Source: Duganella zoogloeoides (GTDB lineage: Bacteria; Pseudomonadota; Gammaproteobacteria; Burkholderiales; Burkholderiaceae_D). From it: 64,000 bases of DNA. The notes below the pieces were generated by a model. That model did not search any database and was not told the origin of the DNA. It saw only the letters and a list, made by a program, of their open reading frames with translations. Within the stretch, counting starts at the first letter, position 1; each line of letters begins with the position of its first letter. Below, piece by piece: positions 9,184-17,336 of the stretch. The position numbers and the translations under genes are program-made. The DNA is taken from NCBI RefSeq assembly GCF_034479515.1, contig NZ_CP140152.1:2232001-2296000 (forward strand), read 5' to 3'.

Positions 9184-9405
9184 ATGCCATTTTATCGAGT
9201 GTGGTACCAAAACAAGTCCGAGCCGCTGGAGTTTTCCAGCGCTGCGCGCCTGCCCGAAGCGCAGATTTTCGAGCGGCTGTTCGAGCATGAAAACATCGCG
9301 CTGCCAGACGAAGCCGGGCCGTCGCTGGCCGAACTGGCCGCCAGCCACCAGCTCGCACCAGTGCGCTATACCGAAGACGAGGGCGAGCCTTACACGCTGC
9401 TGTGA
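9184..9405 (+). CDS. Small hypothetical protein
   Basis: 73 residues, ATG at 9184 with GAGGAG about 7 nt upstream. It is acidic and soluble, without cysteine, signal peptide or membrane segment ('MPFYRVWYQNKSEP' at the start, 'EDEGEPYTLL' at the end). It lies 43 bp after the last STM401x gene and just before a strong terminator, so it may be co-transcribed with that operon. I do not recognise a family. The absence of Cys and of a leader/core pattern argues against a radical-SAM substrate peptide, but does not exclude it. Confidence 0.6.
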   Translation: MPFYRVWYQNKSEPLEFSSAARLPEAQIFERLFEHENIALPDEAGPSLAELAASHQLAPVRYTEDEGEPYTLL

Positions 9406-9423
9406 GCGGCCCTTTACGCCAAC

Positions 9424-9455
9424 GACCGCCGCCCACCGGCGGTCTTTTGTTTTTT
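9424..9455 (+). terminator. Rho-independent terminator after STM401x operon
   Basis: GACCGCCG (9424-9431) pairs perfectly with CGGCGGTC (9437-9444) around a 5-nt loop, followed by TTTTGTTTTTT. It closes the STM4015-4011 transcription unit and separates it from the polyketide locus. Confidence 0.9.
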
Positions 9456-9476
9456 CGACACAGCCCCAGTCAGTTC

Positions 9477-9505
9477 TTGACGCCTTGATGTCGTTCGCAT
9501 ACGAT
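9477..9505 (+). promoter_or_regulatory. Sigma-70-type promoter for the polyketide operon
   Basis: TTGACG at 9477-9482 and TACGAT at 9500-9505 are separated by exactly 17 bp. This is the best -35/-10 pair between the terminator and the first PKS gene. Transcription would start near 9512, leaving a leader of about 168 nt before the ATG at 9680. Confidence 0.6.
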
Positions 9506-9530
9506 TGTCCTTATCGCATCCTTGCGAAAG

Positions 9531-9553
9531 GGCGGAGCCGTGGCAATCACGGC
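9531..9553 (+). promoter_or_regulatory. Leader hairpin with ops-like GGCGG motif
   Basis: In the untranslated leader, GCCGTG (9537-9542) pairs with CACGGC (9548-9553) around GCAAT. The preceding bases GGCGGAG (9531-9537) resemble the start of the RfaH-recruiting ops element, known in E. coli as GGCGGTAGCGT. A NusG paralogue is encoded at 24479 in the same locus, so an antitermination site in this leader is plausible. The match is short and gapped. Confidence 0.3.
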
Positions 9554-9679
9554 GTCATTTCCCGCCGCACTGCATCACTCCCCTTGTAGATTCCGCGCCT
9601 GTCCCGGCGCAGCCATGCCGTTCCGACCCGATCCTCACCATCGCCACGCCGATGTCCGCGCGTGTGCAGGAGCATGTCC

Positions 9680-11140
9680 ATGGAAGACCTCACGCTCGAC
9701 CAGCCGTGCGCCAACCGCGCCGACTTCGCCGAACCTTCGGCAGTCGCGCAGTTGCACTGCATAGACCCCGCCACGCGCGCCGATGAAGCCGATACCGTGG
9801 CCATGCGGCTCGGCAGCGCGCAGTTCCGCCGCGATTACGGCCTGCGCTACGCCTACCTGTCCGGCGCCATGTATCGCGGCATCGCCTCGCGGCAGATGGT
9901 AGTGGCGATGGGGCGCGCGGGACTGCTCGGTTTTCTCGGCACCGGCGGCATGAGCCTGGAGCAGATCCGTGCCGACATTATCGCCATCCGCGAACAGCTC
10001 GAGCCGCACCAGGCGTGGGGCATGAACCTGATCGCGCAGGTGGCCGATGATGCCATGGAGCGCGCCACCGTGGCGCTGTACCTGGAGCTGGGCGTGCACG
10101 CCATCGAAGCGTCGGCCTTCATGCAGATCACGCCCGCGCTGGTGCATTACCGCCTGCAAGGGCTGGAGGCAGGGCCGGATGGTGCGGTCGTGTGCCGCAA
10201 CAGGATACTGGCCAAGCTGTCGCGCCCCGAGGTGGCGCGCGAGTTCATGCAGCCGGCGCCCGAACGCATCGTCGCGCGGCTGCTGGCCGAAGGTGCAGTC
10301 ACCGAGCAGCAGGCACGGCTGGCGCGCGACGTCAGCATGGCCAGCGACATCTGCGTGGAAGCCGATTCGGGCGGCCATACCGACCAGGGCGTGGCATTGG
10401 TGCTGCTGTCGGCCATCCAGCGGCTGCGCCGCGAACTGGGGTGTGACCCCGGCTCGCTGCGGGTGGGCCTGGCCGGCGGCATCGGTACGCCGGAGGCGGT
10501 GGCCGCAGCCTTTATCCTGGGCGCGGATTTCGTGCTGACCGGCTCCATCAATCAGTGCACCGTGGAGGCGGGCACCAACGATGCCGTCAAGGACCTGCTG
10601 CAGGAGATCGACATCCAGGATACGGCGTACGCACCGGCCGGCGACATGTTCGAGATGGGGGCCAAGGTGCAGGTGCTGCGCAAGGGCGTGTTCTTCCCGG
10701 CGCGCGCCAACCGCCTGTACCTGCTGTACAGCCAGTACGAATCGCTAGCCGAGATCCCGGCCGCCGTGCGCACGCAGCTCGAAGAAAAATACTTCCGCAA
10801 GCCGCTCGACGACGTATGGCGCGAAACCCGGGCCTTTCTCGCCACGCGCGGCCGCCAGGACGACGTCGACAAGGCCGAGACCAACCCGAAGCACAAGATG
10901 GCGCTGGTATTCCGCTGGTACTTCGGCCACTCGATGCGCGCCGCCATCAATGGCGACACCGCCAACCGCGTCGACTACCAGATCCACACGGGCCCCGCGC
11001 TCGGTGCATTCAACCGTTACGTGAAAGGCACGCCGCTGGAGAGCTGGCGCGCACGCCATGTCGATCGCATCGGCCGCCAGCTGATGCTCGATGCGGGCGC
11101 CCTGATGCTCGAGCGCGTGGCCGCGCTCACCGCCAACTAG
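9680..11140 (+). CDS. PfaD-family trans-acting enoyl reductase
   Basis: 486 residues. AGGAG is 8 nt upstream of the ATG at 9680; earlier in-frame starts (9662, 9674) are too close to it. The FMN-dependent TIM-barrel of the PfaD/trans-AT enoyl reductase family is clear: 'GFLGTGGMSLEQI', 'WGMNLIAQ', the signature 'ICVEADSGGHTDQG', and 'GLAGGIGTPEAVAAAF' for phosphate binding, with the family's C-terminal helical region ('YFGHSMRAAINGD'). In trans-AT polyketide and PUFA pathways it reduces enoyl-ACP intermediates in trans. First gene of a tightly packed operon with an HMG-synthase cassette. Confidence 0.92.
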   Translation: MEDLTLDQPCANRADFAEPSAVAQLHCIDPATRADEADTVAMRLGSAQFRRDYGLRYAYLSGAMYRGIASRQMVVAMGRAGLLGFLGTGGMSLEQIRADIIAIREQLEPHQAWGMNLIAQVADDAMERATVALYLELGVHAIEASAFMQITPALVHYRLQGLEAGPDGAVVCRNRILAKLSRPEVAREFMQPAPERIVARLLAEGAVTEQQARLARDVSMASDICVEADSGGHTDQGVALVLLSAIQRLRRELGCDPGSLRVGLAGGIGTPEAVAAAFILGADFVLTGSINQCTVEAGTNDAVKDLLQEIDIQDTAYAPAGDMFEMGAKVQVLRKGVFFPARANRLYLLYSQYESLAEIPAAVRTQLEEKYFRKPLDDVWRETRAFLATRGRQDDVDKAETNPKHKMALVFRWYFGHSMRAAINGDTANRVDYQIHTGPALGAFNRYVKGTPLESWRARHVDRIGRQLMLDAGALMLERVAALTAN

Positions 11141-11152
11141 AGGAAAGCGAAC

Positions 11153-12403
11153 ATGCTACACGTCGGAATAGAAGCGATGAACGTTTATGCCGGCACGGCT
11201 TGCGTCGATGTGCGCGCGCTGGCGCGGCACCGCCAGCTGGACCTGGCCCGCTTCGACAACCTGCTGATGCTGGAAAAGACCGTGGCGCTGCCCAACGAGG
11301 ATCCGGTCACCTTTGCCGTCAACGCCGCGCGGCCGCTGGTCGATGCGCTGTCGCCGCAAGAAAAAGACCGCATCGAGATGGTCATCACCTGCACCGAGTC
11401 GTCGTTCGACTTCGGCAAGTCGCTCAGCACCTATGTGCACCAGTTGCTGGGACTGAACCGCAACTGCCGGCTGTTCGAATTGAAGAACGCCTGCTATTCT
11501 GGCGTGGCCGGCTTGCAGATGGCGGTCAATTTCATTCTCGCGCAAACCTCGCCCGGCGCCCGGGTGCTGGTGGTGGCCACCGATATCAGCCGCTTCCTGA
11601 TGGACGAGGACACGCACGACCAGGACTGGTCGTTTGCCGAACCCAGTGGCGGCGCCGGCGCGGTGGCAATGCTGGTGGGCGAAGACCCGCAGGTATTCCG
11701 GATTGACGTGGGCGCCAACGGCTACTACGGCTACGAGGTGATGGATACCTGCCGCCCGTCGGCCGACAGCGAGGCCGGCGACGCCGACCTGTCACTGCTG
11801 TCGTACCTCGACTGCTGCGAGAACGCGTACCTCGAATACCGCAAGCGCGTGCCGCAGGCGGACTACGCCAGCTCGTTCCAGTACCTGGCGTTCCACACGC
11901 CGTTCGGCGGCATGATCAAGGGCGCCCACCGCAGCCTGATGCGCAAGCTGGCGCCGGCGGCATCGGCGGAGATCGAGCTGGACTTCAACCGCCGCGTGGC
12001 GCCGGGCCTCGACTACTGCCAGCGCGTGGGCAACACCATGGGCGCGGCGGCAATGGTGTCGCTGGCCAGTACCATCGCCAACGGCCGCTTCGACACGCCG
12101 CAGCGGGTGGGCTGCTTCTCGTACGGGTCCGGCTGCTGCTCGGAGTTCTTCAGCGGCGTGGCCACCAGCGCGGGCCAGGCGCGCCTGCGCACCATGGACA
12201 TCGACCGGCGGCTCGACCAGCGCTACCGCCTGTCGATGGCCGAATACGACGAGATCCTCTCTGGCGGCGGTGTGGTGCGCTTCGGCACCCGCAACGCCAC
12301 GCTGGCCGAACGTTATACGCCGGCGCCAACGGACGGGCAGGGCGCCACGCTGTTCCTGCGCCGCATCCAGGACTACCACCGGGAGTATGCATGGGCGGCC
12401 TAG
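11153..12403 (+). CDS. HMG-CoA synthase-like beta-branching enzyme (PksG type)
   Basis: 416 residues, AGGAAA before the ATG. The three catalytic residues of HMG-CoA synthases are present: Glu in 'CTESSFDFGKS', the acyl-accepting Cys114 in 'KNACYSGVAG', and His in 'YLAFHTPFGGMIKG'. In beta-branching cassettes this enzyme condenses acetyl-ACP with a beta-ketoacyl-ACP to give an HMG-like branch. The cassette partners lie in the same operon: a PksH-like hydratase (overlapping by 13 bp), a discrete ACP (17073) and a decarboxylative ketosynthase (17320). This makes a role in primary mevalonate metabolism unlikely. Confidence 0.92.
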   Translation: MLHVGIEAMNVYAGTACVDVRALARHRQLDLARFDNLLMLEKTVALPNEDPVTFAVNAARPLVDALSPQEKDRIEMVITCTESSFDFGKSLSTYVHQLLGLNRNCRLFELKNACYSGVAGLQMAVNFILAQTSPGARVLVVATDISRFLMDEDTHDQDWSFAEPSGGAGAVAMLVGEDPQVFRIDVGANGYYGYEVMDTCRPSADSEAGDADLSLLSYLDCCENAYLEYRKRVPQADYASSFQYLAFHTPFGGMIKGAHRSLMRKLAPAASAEIELDFNRRVAPGLDYCQRVGNTMGAAAMVSLASTIANGRFDTPQRVGCFSYGSGCCSEFFSGVATSAGQARLRTMDIDRRLDQRYRLSMAEYDEILSGGGVVRFGTRNATLAERYTPAPTDGQGATLFLRRIQDYHREYAWAA

Positions 12404-13173
12404 CGCCGGCAGGCGCCACAGTGGTCACCCGGCGCGATGGCGATGTGTGCTACCTGCAGCTGCACCGGCCCGACGCCGGCAACGCCATCAACGGCGCCCT
12501 GCTGGCGGAATGCGGCGCGGTGCTGCGCGACTGCGCGGCGTGGGCGCGGGTGGTGGTAATCGAGGGCCTGCCGCACGTCTTCTGCCCGGGCGCCGACCTG
12601 CATGAAGCGGCGCAGTCCCGGCCCGACCGCCAGGCCGCTGCGCGCAGCGCCGAGGCGCTGTATGGCTTGTGGCTGCGGCTCAAGCGCGGACCGTTCATCA
12701 GCATCGCGCATGTGCGCGGCAAGGTCAGTGCGGGCGGAGTGGGGTTTGTCGCCGCCTGCGACCTGGTGCTGTGCGCGGACGACGCCACCTTCGCCTTGCC
12801 CGAACTGCTGTTCGGGCTGATGCCCGCCTGCGTGCTGCCGTTTCTGATCGAACGCGTGGGCAGCGCCCGCGCCCACGCCATGATCCTGATGACACAAGCG
12901 GTGTCCGCGCCGCAGGCGGCAGCGTGGGGGCTGGCCGACTCTACCGCCGCCGACAGCGCCAATCTATTGCGCATGCACCTGCTGCGTTTGCGGCTGTTGC
13001 CGCGCGACGCCATCGCCCGTTACAAGCGTTACGCCGCCAGCCTCGATGGTGGCCTCGAAGCTGCCCGCGACAAGGCGGTGGCTGCCAACGCCGAACTGTT
13101 TTCCGATCCGGCCACGCACGACAAGCTGGCGCGCTACGCCGCCACCGGCCAATTTCCATGGGAGGTCGTATGA
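12391..13173 (+). CDS. Enoyl-CoA hydratase-like protein (PksH/ECH1 type)
   Basis: 260 residues of the crotonase fold. It shows the first oxyanion-hole region 'HVFCPGADLHEAA' and the second 'RGKVSAGGVGFVAACD', followed by 'FALPELLFGLMPACVLPFL'. This closely matches the PksH/ECH1 dehydratase subfamily of HMG-synthase cassettes, which dehydrates the HMG-ACP branch to a glutaconyl product. The ATG lies inside the end of the HMG-synthase gene and the stop overlaps the next start, so translation is coupled. A second, decarboxylating ECH2 (PksI type), normally needed to finish the beta-branch, is not seen in the window. Confidence 0.88.
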   Translation: MGGLAPAGATVVTRRDGDVCYLQLHRPDAGNAINGALLAECGAVLRDCAAWARVVVIEGLPHVFCPGADLHEAAQSRPDRQAAARSAEALYGLWLRLKRGPFISIAHVRGKVSAGGVGFVAACDLVLCADDATFALPELLFGLMPACVLPFLIERVGSARAHAMILMTQAVSAPQAAAWGLADSTAADSANLLRMHLLRLRLLPRDAIARYKRYAASLDGGLEAARDKAVAANAELFSDPATHDKLARYAATGQFPWEVV

Positions 13174-14231
13174 AAACCTGTCTGTTCCCAGGCCAGGGCT
13201 CGCAAGCGAAAGGCATGGGCCGCCACCTGTTCGAGCGGTTTCCCGATCTGACCGCGCAGGCGGACCAGGTTCTGGGCTACTCGATCCGTGAACTGTGCGT
13301 CGATGATCCGCGCCAGCAGCTCAATCAAACGCTTTACACCCAGCCGGCAATTTTCGTGGTGAGCGCGCTGGCGTGGTACGAGCACCTGGCCAGCCACGGC
13401 AAGCCCGATTTCGTGGCCGGTCATAGCCTGGGCGAATTCAACGCATTGCTGGCCGCCGAATCGTTCGGCTTCGAGACCGGCCTACGGCTGGTGCGCAGGC
13501 GCGCGGAGCTCATGAGCGAGGCAGCCGACGGCGCCATGGCGGCCGTGCTGAACCTGGACGCGGCCGACATCGAAGCCATCCTGCGCGACCATGGGCTCGA
13601 CCAGATCGACATCGCCAACCTCAATGCGCCGTCGCAAACGGTGATCTCGGGCGCGCGCGAGCAAATTGCCCGGGCCGCGCCATTGTTGGAAGCCGGGAAG
13701 GGGCGCTGCATCCCGCTCAACACCAGCGGCGCCTTCCACTCGCGCCTGATGGAACCGGCGCGCCAGCAGTTCGAGGCCTTCCTCGCCAGCTTCGACTTCC
13801 GCGCGCCGGCCATTCCCGTGATCGCCAACGTCACCGCGCAGCCGTACCAGCCCGGCGCGGTGGCAGCCAACCTGGCGCGCCAGCTCACGGGCACTGTGCG
13901 CTGGAATGAATCCATCGCCTACCTGCTGGCGCTGGACCCCGGCCAGCAGATGGTGGAATTGGGCCACGGCGAAGTGCTGACCAACCTGCTCAAGAAAATC
14001 CGCAGCGAGCGGCAGGTGGCGCCGGTGTCCGCGCCAGCCGCCACCGTCCACGAGCGCGTGCGCGACTGGAATTTGCGCCACCCGGTGGGCACGCGCGTGC
14101 GTTCGGCCATCGTCGCCGGCGCCGTACTGGCCACCCGCACCGAAGCCGTGTTGCTGTTCCAGCACCGCCCCGCCGTGTACCTCGACGGCTACCAGGGCTA
14201 TTTCGACCTCGACGAACTGCAGCCGGCTTGA
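13170..14231 (+). CDS. Trans-acting malonyl-CoA:ACP acyltransferase
   Basis: 353 residues, GTATGA overlap with the hydratase gene. FabD fold: 'CLFPGQGSQAKGMGRHLF', nucleophile Ser86 in 'GHSLGEF', 'VRRRAELM' with the carboxylate-binding Arg, and the catalytic His in 'SGAFHSRLM'. All key residues are intact, so this should be the malonyl loader of the pathway. After the AT domain (about residue 285) there is a roughly 65-residue C-terminal extension ('HPVGTRVRSAIVAG', 'YLDGYQGYFDLDE') that plain FabD lacks; similar tails occur on discrete trans-ATs. Confidence 0.9.
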   Translation: MKTCLFPGQGSQAKGMGRHLFERFPDLTAQADQVLGYSIRELCVDDPRQQLNQTLYTQPAIFVVSALAWYEHLASHGKPDFVAGHSLGEFNALLAAESFGFETGLRLVRRRAELMSEAADGAMAAVLNLDAADIEAILRDHGLDQIDIANLNAPSQTVISGAREQIARAAPLLEAGKGRCIPLNTSGAFHSRLMEPARQQFEAFLASFDFRAPAIPVIANVTAQPYQPGAVAANLARQLTGTVRWNESIAYLLALDPGQQMVELGHGEVLTNLLKKIRSERQVAPVSAPAATVHERVRDWNLRHPVGTRVRSAIVAGAVLATRTEAVLLFQHRPAVYLDGYQGYFDLDELQPA

Positions 14232-14256
14232 TATGCCGGCTGCCCAAGGAGCTAAC

Positions 14257-16233
14257 GTGTCTGAGCTGACCGATCCGCCTGATGACATCGCAATCATCGG
14301 CATGGCTTGCCGCTTTCCCAGCGCGGGCGATTATGAAGCGTTCTGGCGCGCGCAACGCGATGGCCGGTTTTGCGTGGGCGAAGTGCCGGCCGACCGCTGG
14401 CGCTGGCAGCAGCATTATTCCACCCGGCGCGAGGACGAGAACAAGACCATCAGCAAATGGGGCGGCTTCATGGCCGACATCGACCAGTTCGACGCCGCGC
14501 TGTTCCGCATTTCGCCGCGCGAAGCGGAGCTGATGGACCCGCAGCAGCGCATCATGCTGGAACTGGCCTGGTCATGCTTCGAAGACGCCGGCTATGCGCC
14601 CGCCAGCCTGCGCGGCAGCAATACCGGCGTCTATCTCGGCGTGTGCAATTTCGATTACAAGATGCAGGTCGAACGGGCACCGGCCGCCATCGAAGCCCAT
14701 ATGTCCACCGGCGTGCACACCACGCTGATCCCCAACCGCGTGTCGTACGAATTCGACCTGCGCGGCCCCAGCATCCCGTTCGACACCGCCTGTTCCAGCT
14801 CGCTGGTGGCGCTGGCCGAAGCCGTGCACGCGCTGCGGCGCGGCGATTGCGGCGCGGCGCTGGTGGGCGGCGTGAGCGTGCTGCTCAATCCCACCCACTT
14901 CATCTCGTTCTCCAAGGCCGGCATGCTGTCGCCGCGCGGCGTGTGCCGCTCCTTCGACGAAGGCGCAGACGGCTACGTGCGCGGCGAGGGTGCAGGACTG
15001 ATCATGCTCAAGCCGTTGCGCCAGGCGCTGCGCGACGGCGACAAGGTCTATGGACTGGTGAAGGGCGTGGCCGTCAACCATGGCGGCAAGGTAGCCACCG
15101 TCACATCCCCGAATCCATTTGCCCAGGCACGCTGCGTGGAAATGGCGCTGCGCGACGCGGCATTGTCTCCCGCCGCCATCGGTTACATCGAAGCCCACGG
15201 CACCGGCACCCCCAAGGGCGATCCGATCGAGATGAATGCGCTGATCCGCGCCTACGCCAGCCAGGCTAGGGCGCAAGGCGTGGAATTGGCTGCGCGCTCG
15301 TGCGCGATCGGCAGCGTGAAGACCAGCATTGGCCACCTGGAAGCGGCGGCGGGCATCGCCGGCATCATCAAGGTGCTGATGGCCTTCAGGCACGTCACCT
15401 TGCCCGGCATACCCGGCTTTGCGGGGCCACACGCCAACCTGGCGGCGGCCGCCGGCCGCTTCGCTTTCAGCGCCGAGCCGCAACCGTGGCCGGCGCCGGT
15501 GGACCGGGTTGGCATCATCCAGCCGCGCCGGGCGGCGATCAACAACTTCGGTTTCAGCGGCGTCAACGCCCACCTGGTGCTGGAAGAGTACCTGCCGGCA
15601 GCGCGGCAGGAGCTACCGGCACAGCCGGAACTGATCGTGCTGTCGGCCCGCACCGACGCTGCGCTGCGCCAGGGCGCCATCGACCTGTTGCAGGTGTTGG
15701 CGGATGGACCGGTGCCGGCGCTGAGCGATGTCGCGTTTACCCTGCAAACAGGCCGTGCGCCGTTCAATCGCAGGCTGGCAGTGGTGGCAGACAGCCACGA
15801 AACGCTGCGGCGCGAACTGCAACGCCACCTCGACGGCAGCGCTGTCATCACTGGCGCCAACGCCACCAACAACGCCACCATGACCACCACCGGTCGCGCC
15901 GTCGCCGAAGTCGCTGACCGCGCCCAGGCCGATGCATGGGCACGAGAGGGCCATTTGCCGGAACTGGCCCGCCACTGGGTTGACGGCGGCACCGTGGACT
16001 GGCGGCTGCTGCGTGCGGAAGGTTCGGCGCGCAGGGTGTCGCTGCCCGGTCACCCGCTGTCGCCCCGGCCGTACTGGGTCACCGGCGCCACCGGCCTGTC
16101 GGCGCTGCACGGACGGCGCAAGGCCAAACGCGCAGCACGTATCAGCAAGGGCATCAACCAGGGCGTCAACCAGGGCGCCGACAGCCAGGGTGCCGGTCTT
16201 GCCACCGCCACCAGCACCGCGCCCGCCACGTAA
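14257..16233 (+). CDS. Stand-alone polyketide ketosynthase with AT-docking linker
   Basis: 658 residues from the GTG at 14257, chosen because AAGGAG sits 5 nt upstream; an in-frame ATG at 14233 would add 8 residues. The KS triad is complete: C179 in 'DTACSSSLVA', H314 in 'EAHGTGTPKGDP', H360 in 'KTSIGHLEAAAG'. After about residue 430 it carries the post-KS linker seen in trans-AT modules ('SDVAFTLQTGRAPFNRRL', 'VDWRLL', 'VSLPGHPLSPRPYWV') and a basic Gln/Asn-rich tail. No KR, DH, ACP or TE domain follows. It is a single condensing enzyme that must work iteratively or once, with a separate ACP. Confidence 0.9.
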   Translation: MSELTDPPDDIAIIGMACRFPSAGDYEAFWRAQRDGRFCVGEVPADRWRWQQHYSTRREDENKTISKWGGFMADIDQFDAALFRISPREAELMDPQQRIMLELAWSCFEDAGYAPASLRGSNTGVYLGVCNFDYKMQVERAPAAIEAHMSTGVHTTLIPNRVSYEFDLRGPSIPFDTACSSSLVALAEAVHALRRGDCGAALVGGVSVLLNPTHFISFSKAGMLSPRGVCRSFDEGADGYVRGEGAGLIMLKPLRQALRDGDKVYGLVKGVAVNHGGKVATVTSPNPFAQARCVEMALRDAALSPAAIGYIEAHGTGTPKGDPIEMNALIRAYASQARAQGVELAARSCAIGSVKTSIGHLEAAAGIAGIIKVLMAFRHVTLPGIPGFAGPHANLAAAAGRFAFSAEPQPWPAPVDRVGIIQPRRAAINNFGFSGVNAHLVLEEYLPAARQELPAQPELIVLSARTDAALRQGAIDLLQVLADGPVPALSDVAFTLQTGRAPFNRRLAVVADSHETLRRELQRHLDGSAVITGANATNNATMTTTGRAVAEVADRAQADAWAREGHLPELARHWVDGGTVDWRLLRAEGSARRVSLPGHPLSPRPYWVTGATGLSALHGRRKAKRAARISKGINQGVNQGADSQGAGLATATSTAPAT

Positions 16234-16265
16234 CACCTCGAATCCCAACCACTGAAAGGACTGAT

Positions 16266-17039
16266 ATGGCGAACAATATGCAAGCACAGGCCAGGCAGGT
16301 GATCCAGCAGGCCATCCTGCGTCATGGCGGCATGGCGCGTTACGAGCAGGTCGATCGGATTGTCTGCGACGTGACCACCATGGGCGGGCTGGCCATGCGC
16401 CGGCGCGGGCTGCACGCCGATTTCCCGCTGCCTAACCGGGTCACGCTGATGCCGCGCCAGGGCCAGGCGGTGCTGCATGACTATCCGGCGCCGGGACGCT
16501 CCTGCCTGTACGACAACGGCCGCGTGGCAATGGTGGGGGGAGGGCGCGAGACGGTCTTCGACAGCGACAATCACCGCCAGCAGATGCTCAGCGTCTCGCG
16601 CCTGCGGCGTCCATGGACCGTGCTCGATGCTGTCTATTTTTTCGGCTATGCGATGACGCACTACGCCTCGCTGCCGTTTTCGCTGCCAGGGTTGAAAGTG
16701 GTGGGGCTGGCGCGGCGCAGCAGCGGCGACTGGCGCACCCGCATCGATGTCGAGTATCCCGATGGCGCCCACACCCACAGCAAGCAGGAGACCTTCTATT
16801 TCGATGACACCGGCCTGCTGGTGCGCCACGACTACCGTCCGGAGGTGAGCTCGCCGGTCGCGCGCGCCGCCAACTTCCTGCACGAGTACAAGAACTGCGA
16901 CGGCCTGCTGATCACCGAACGGCGCAAGGTCCACTTCCGGCTCGGGCGACTGGTCACGCCGCTGATCGTGATGGACGCCAGCATCAAGGTGCGGGAAGTG
17001 ATGTACAGCTCCCCTGAAATGGCGGTCATCTCGGCATGA
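16266..17039 (+). CDS. Conserved-looking protein of unknown function in PKS operon
   Basis: 257 residues, no signal peptide. SD-like AAAGGA precedes the ATG. The sequence is rich in beta-strand character ('VDRIVCDVTTMGGLAMRR', 'TRIDVEYPDGAHTHS', 'KQETFYFDDTGLLVRHDY', 'LIVMDASIKVREVMYSS'), suggesting an open beta-sheet fold of the LolA or SRPBCC kind. I do not recognise a named family. Its place between the ketosynthase and the ACP, in an operon of biosynthetic enzymes, suggests a tailoring, cyclisation or carrier role; this is inference only. Confidence 0.7.
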   Translation: MANNMQAQARQVIQQAILRHGGMARYEQVDRIVCDVTTMGGLAMRRRGLHADFPLPNRVTLMPRQGQAVLHDYPAPGRSCLYDNGRVAMVGGGRETVFDSDNHRQQMLSVSRLRRPWTVLDAVYFFGYAMTHYASLPFSLPGLKVVGLARRSSGDWRTRIDVEYPDGAHTHSKQETFYFDDTGLLVRHDYRPEVSSPVARAANFLHEYKNCDGLLITERRKVHFRLGRLVTPLIVMDASIKVREVMYSSPEMAVISA

Positions 17040-17072
17040 AGCACTCTTATTGAAAATCAAGGAGGAATCAAC

Positions 17073-17336
17073 GTGGAAACTCAAGCTATCGTCGATATCA
17101 TCGCCGGCCACGCGCGCGAGGTGCTGCCCGACCTGGGCACGCGGCCGCTGGGCAGCGCCGACTCGTTGCGCGAACTGGGCGCCAATTCCATCGATCGCGC
17201 CGAAATCCTGATGCTCACCACGGCCACGCTGGGTCTGCGCATTCCGCTGATCGAGCTGGCGCAGCCGCGCAACGTGGGCGAACTGGCCGAGTTGCTGTGG
17301 GAGCGGCTGGCGGAGCGGGGTGCACGTGTCGCCTGA
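17073..17336 (+). CDS. Discrete acyl carrier protein
   Basis: 87 residues with a GTG start preceded by a near-perfect AAGGAGGA. The phosphopantetheine serine is S39 in 'LGANSIDRAEIL', followed by the helix III region 'LAQPRNVGELAELLW'. The Asn before the Ser, instead of Asp, and Arg instead of Leu/Val after it are typical of the ACPs of HMG-synthase cassettes (AcpK-like), which present acetyl groups. It is the only ACP in the window. It overlaps the decarboxylative ketosynthase gene by 17 bp, a pairing that fits malonyl-to-acetyl-ACP conversion. Confidence 0.9.
   Translation: METQAIVDIIAGHAREVLPDLGTRPLGSADSLRELGANSIDRAEILMLTTATLGLRIPLIELAQPRNVGELAELLWERLAERGARVA

Noticed and set aside
11153..12403. 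Primary mevalonate-pathway HMG-CoA synthase
   Set aside because: No other mevalonate genes are present and the gene is embedded in a beta-branching PKS cassette.
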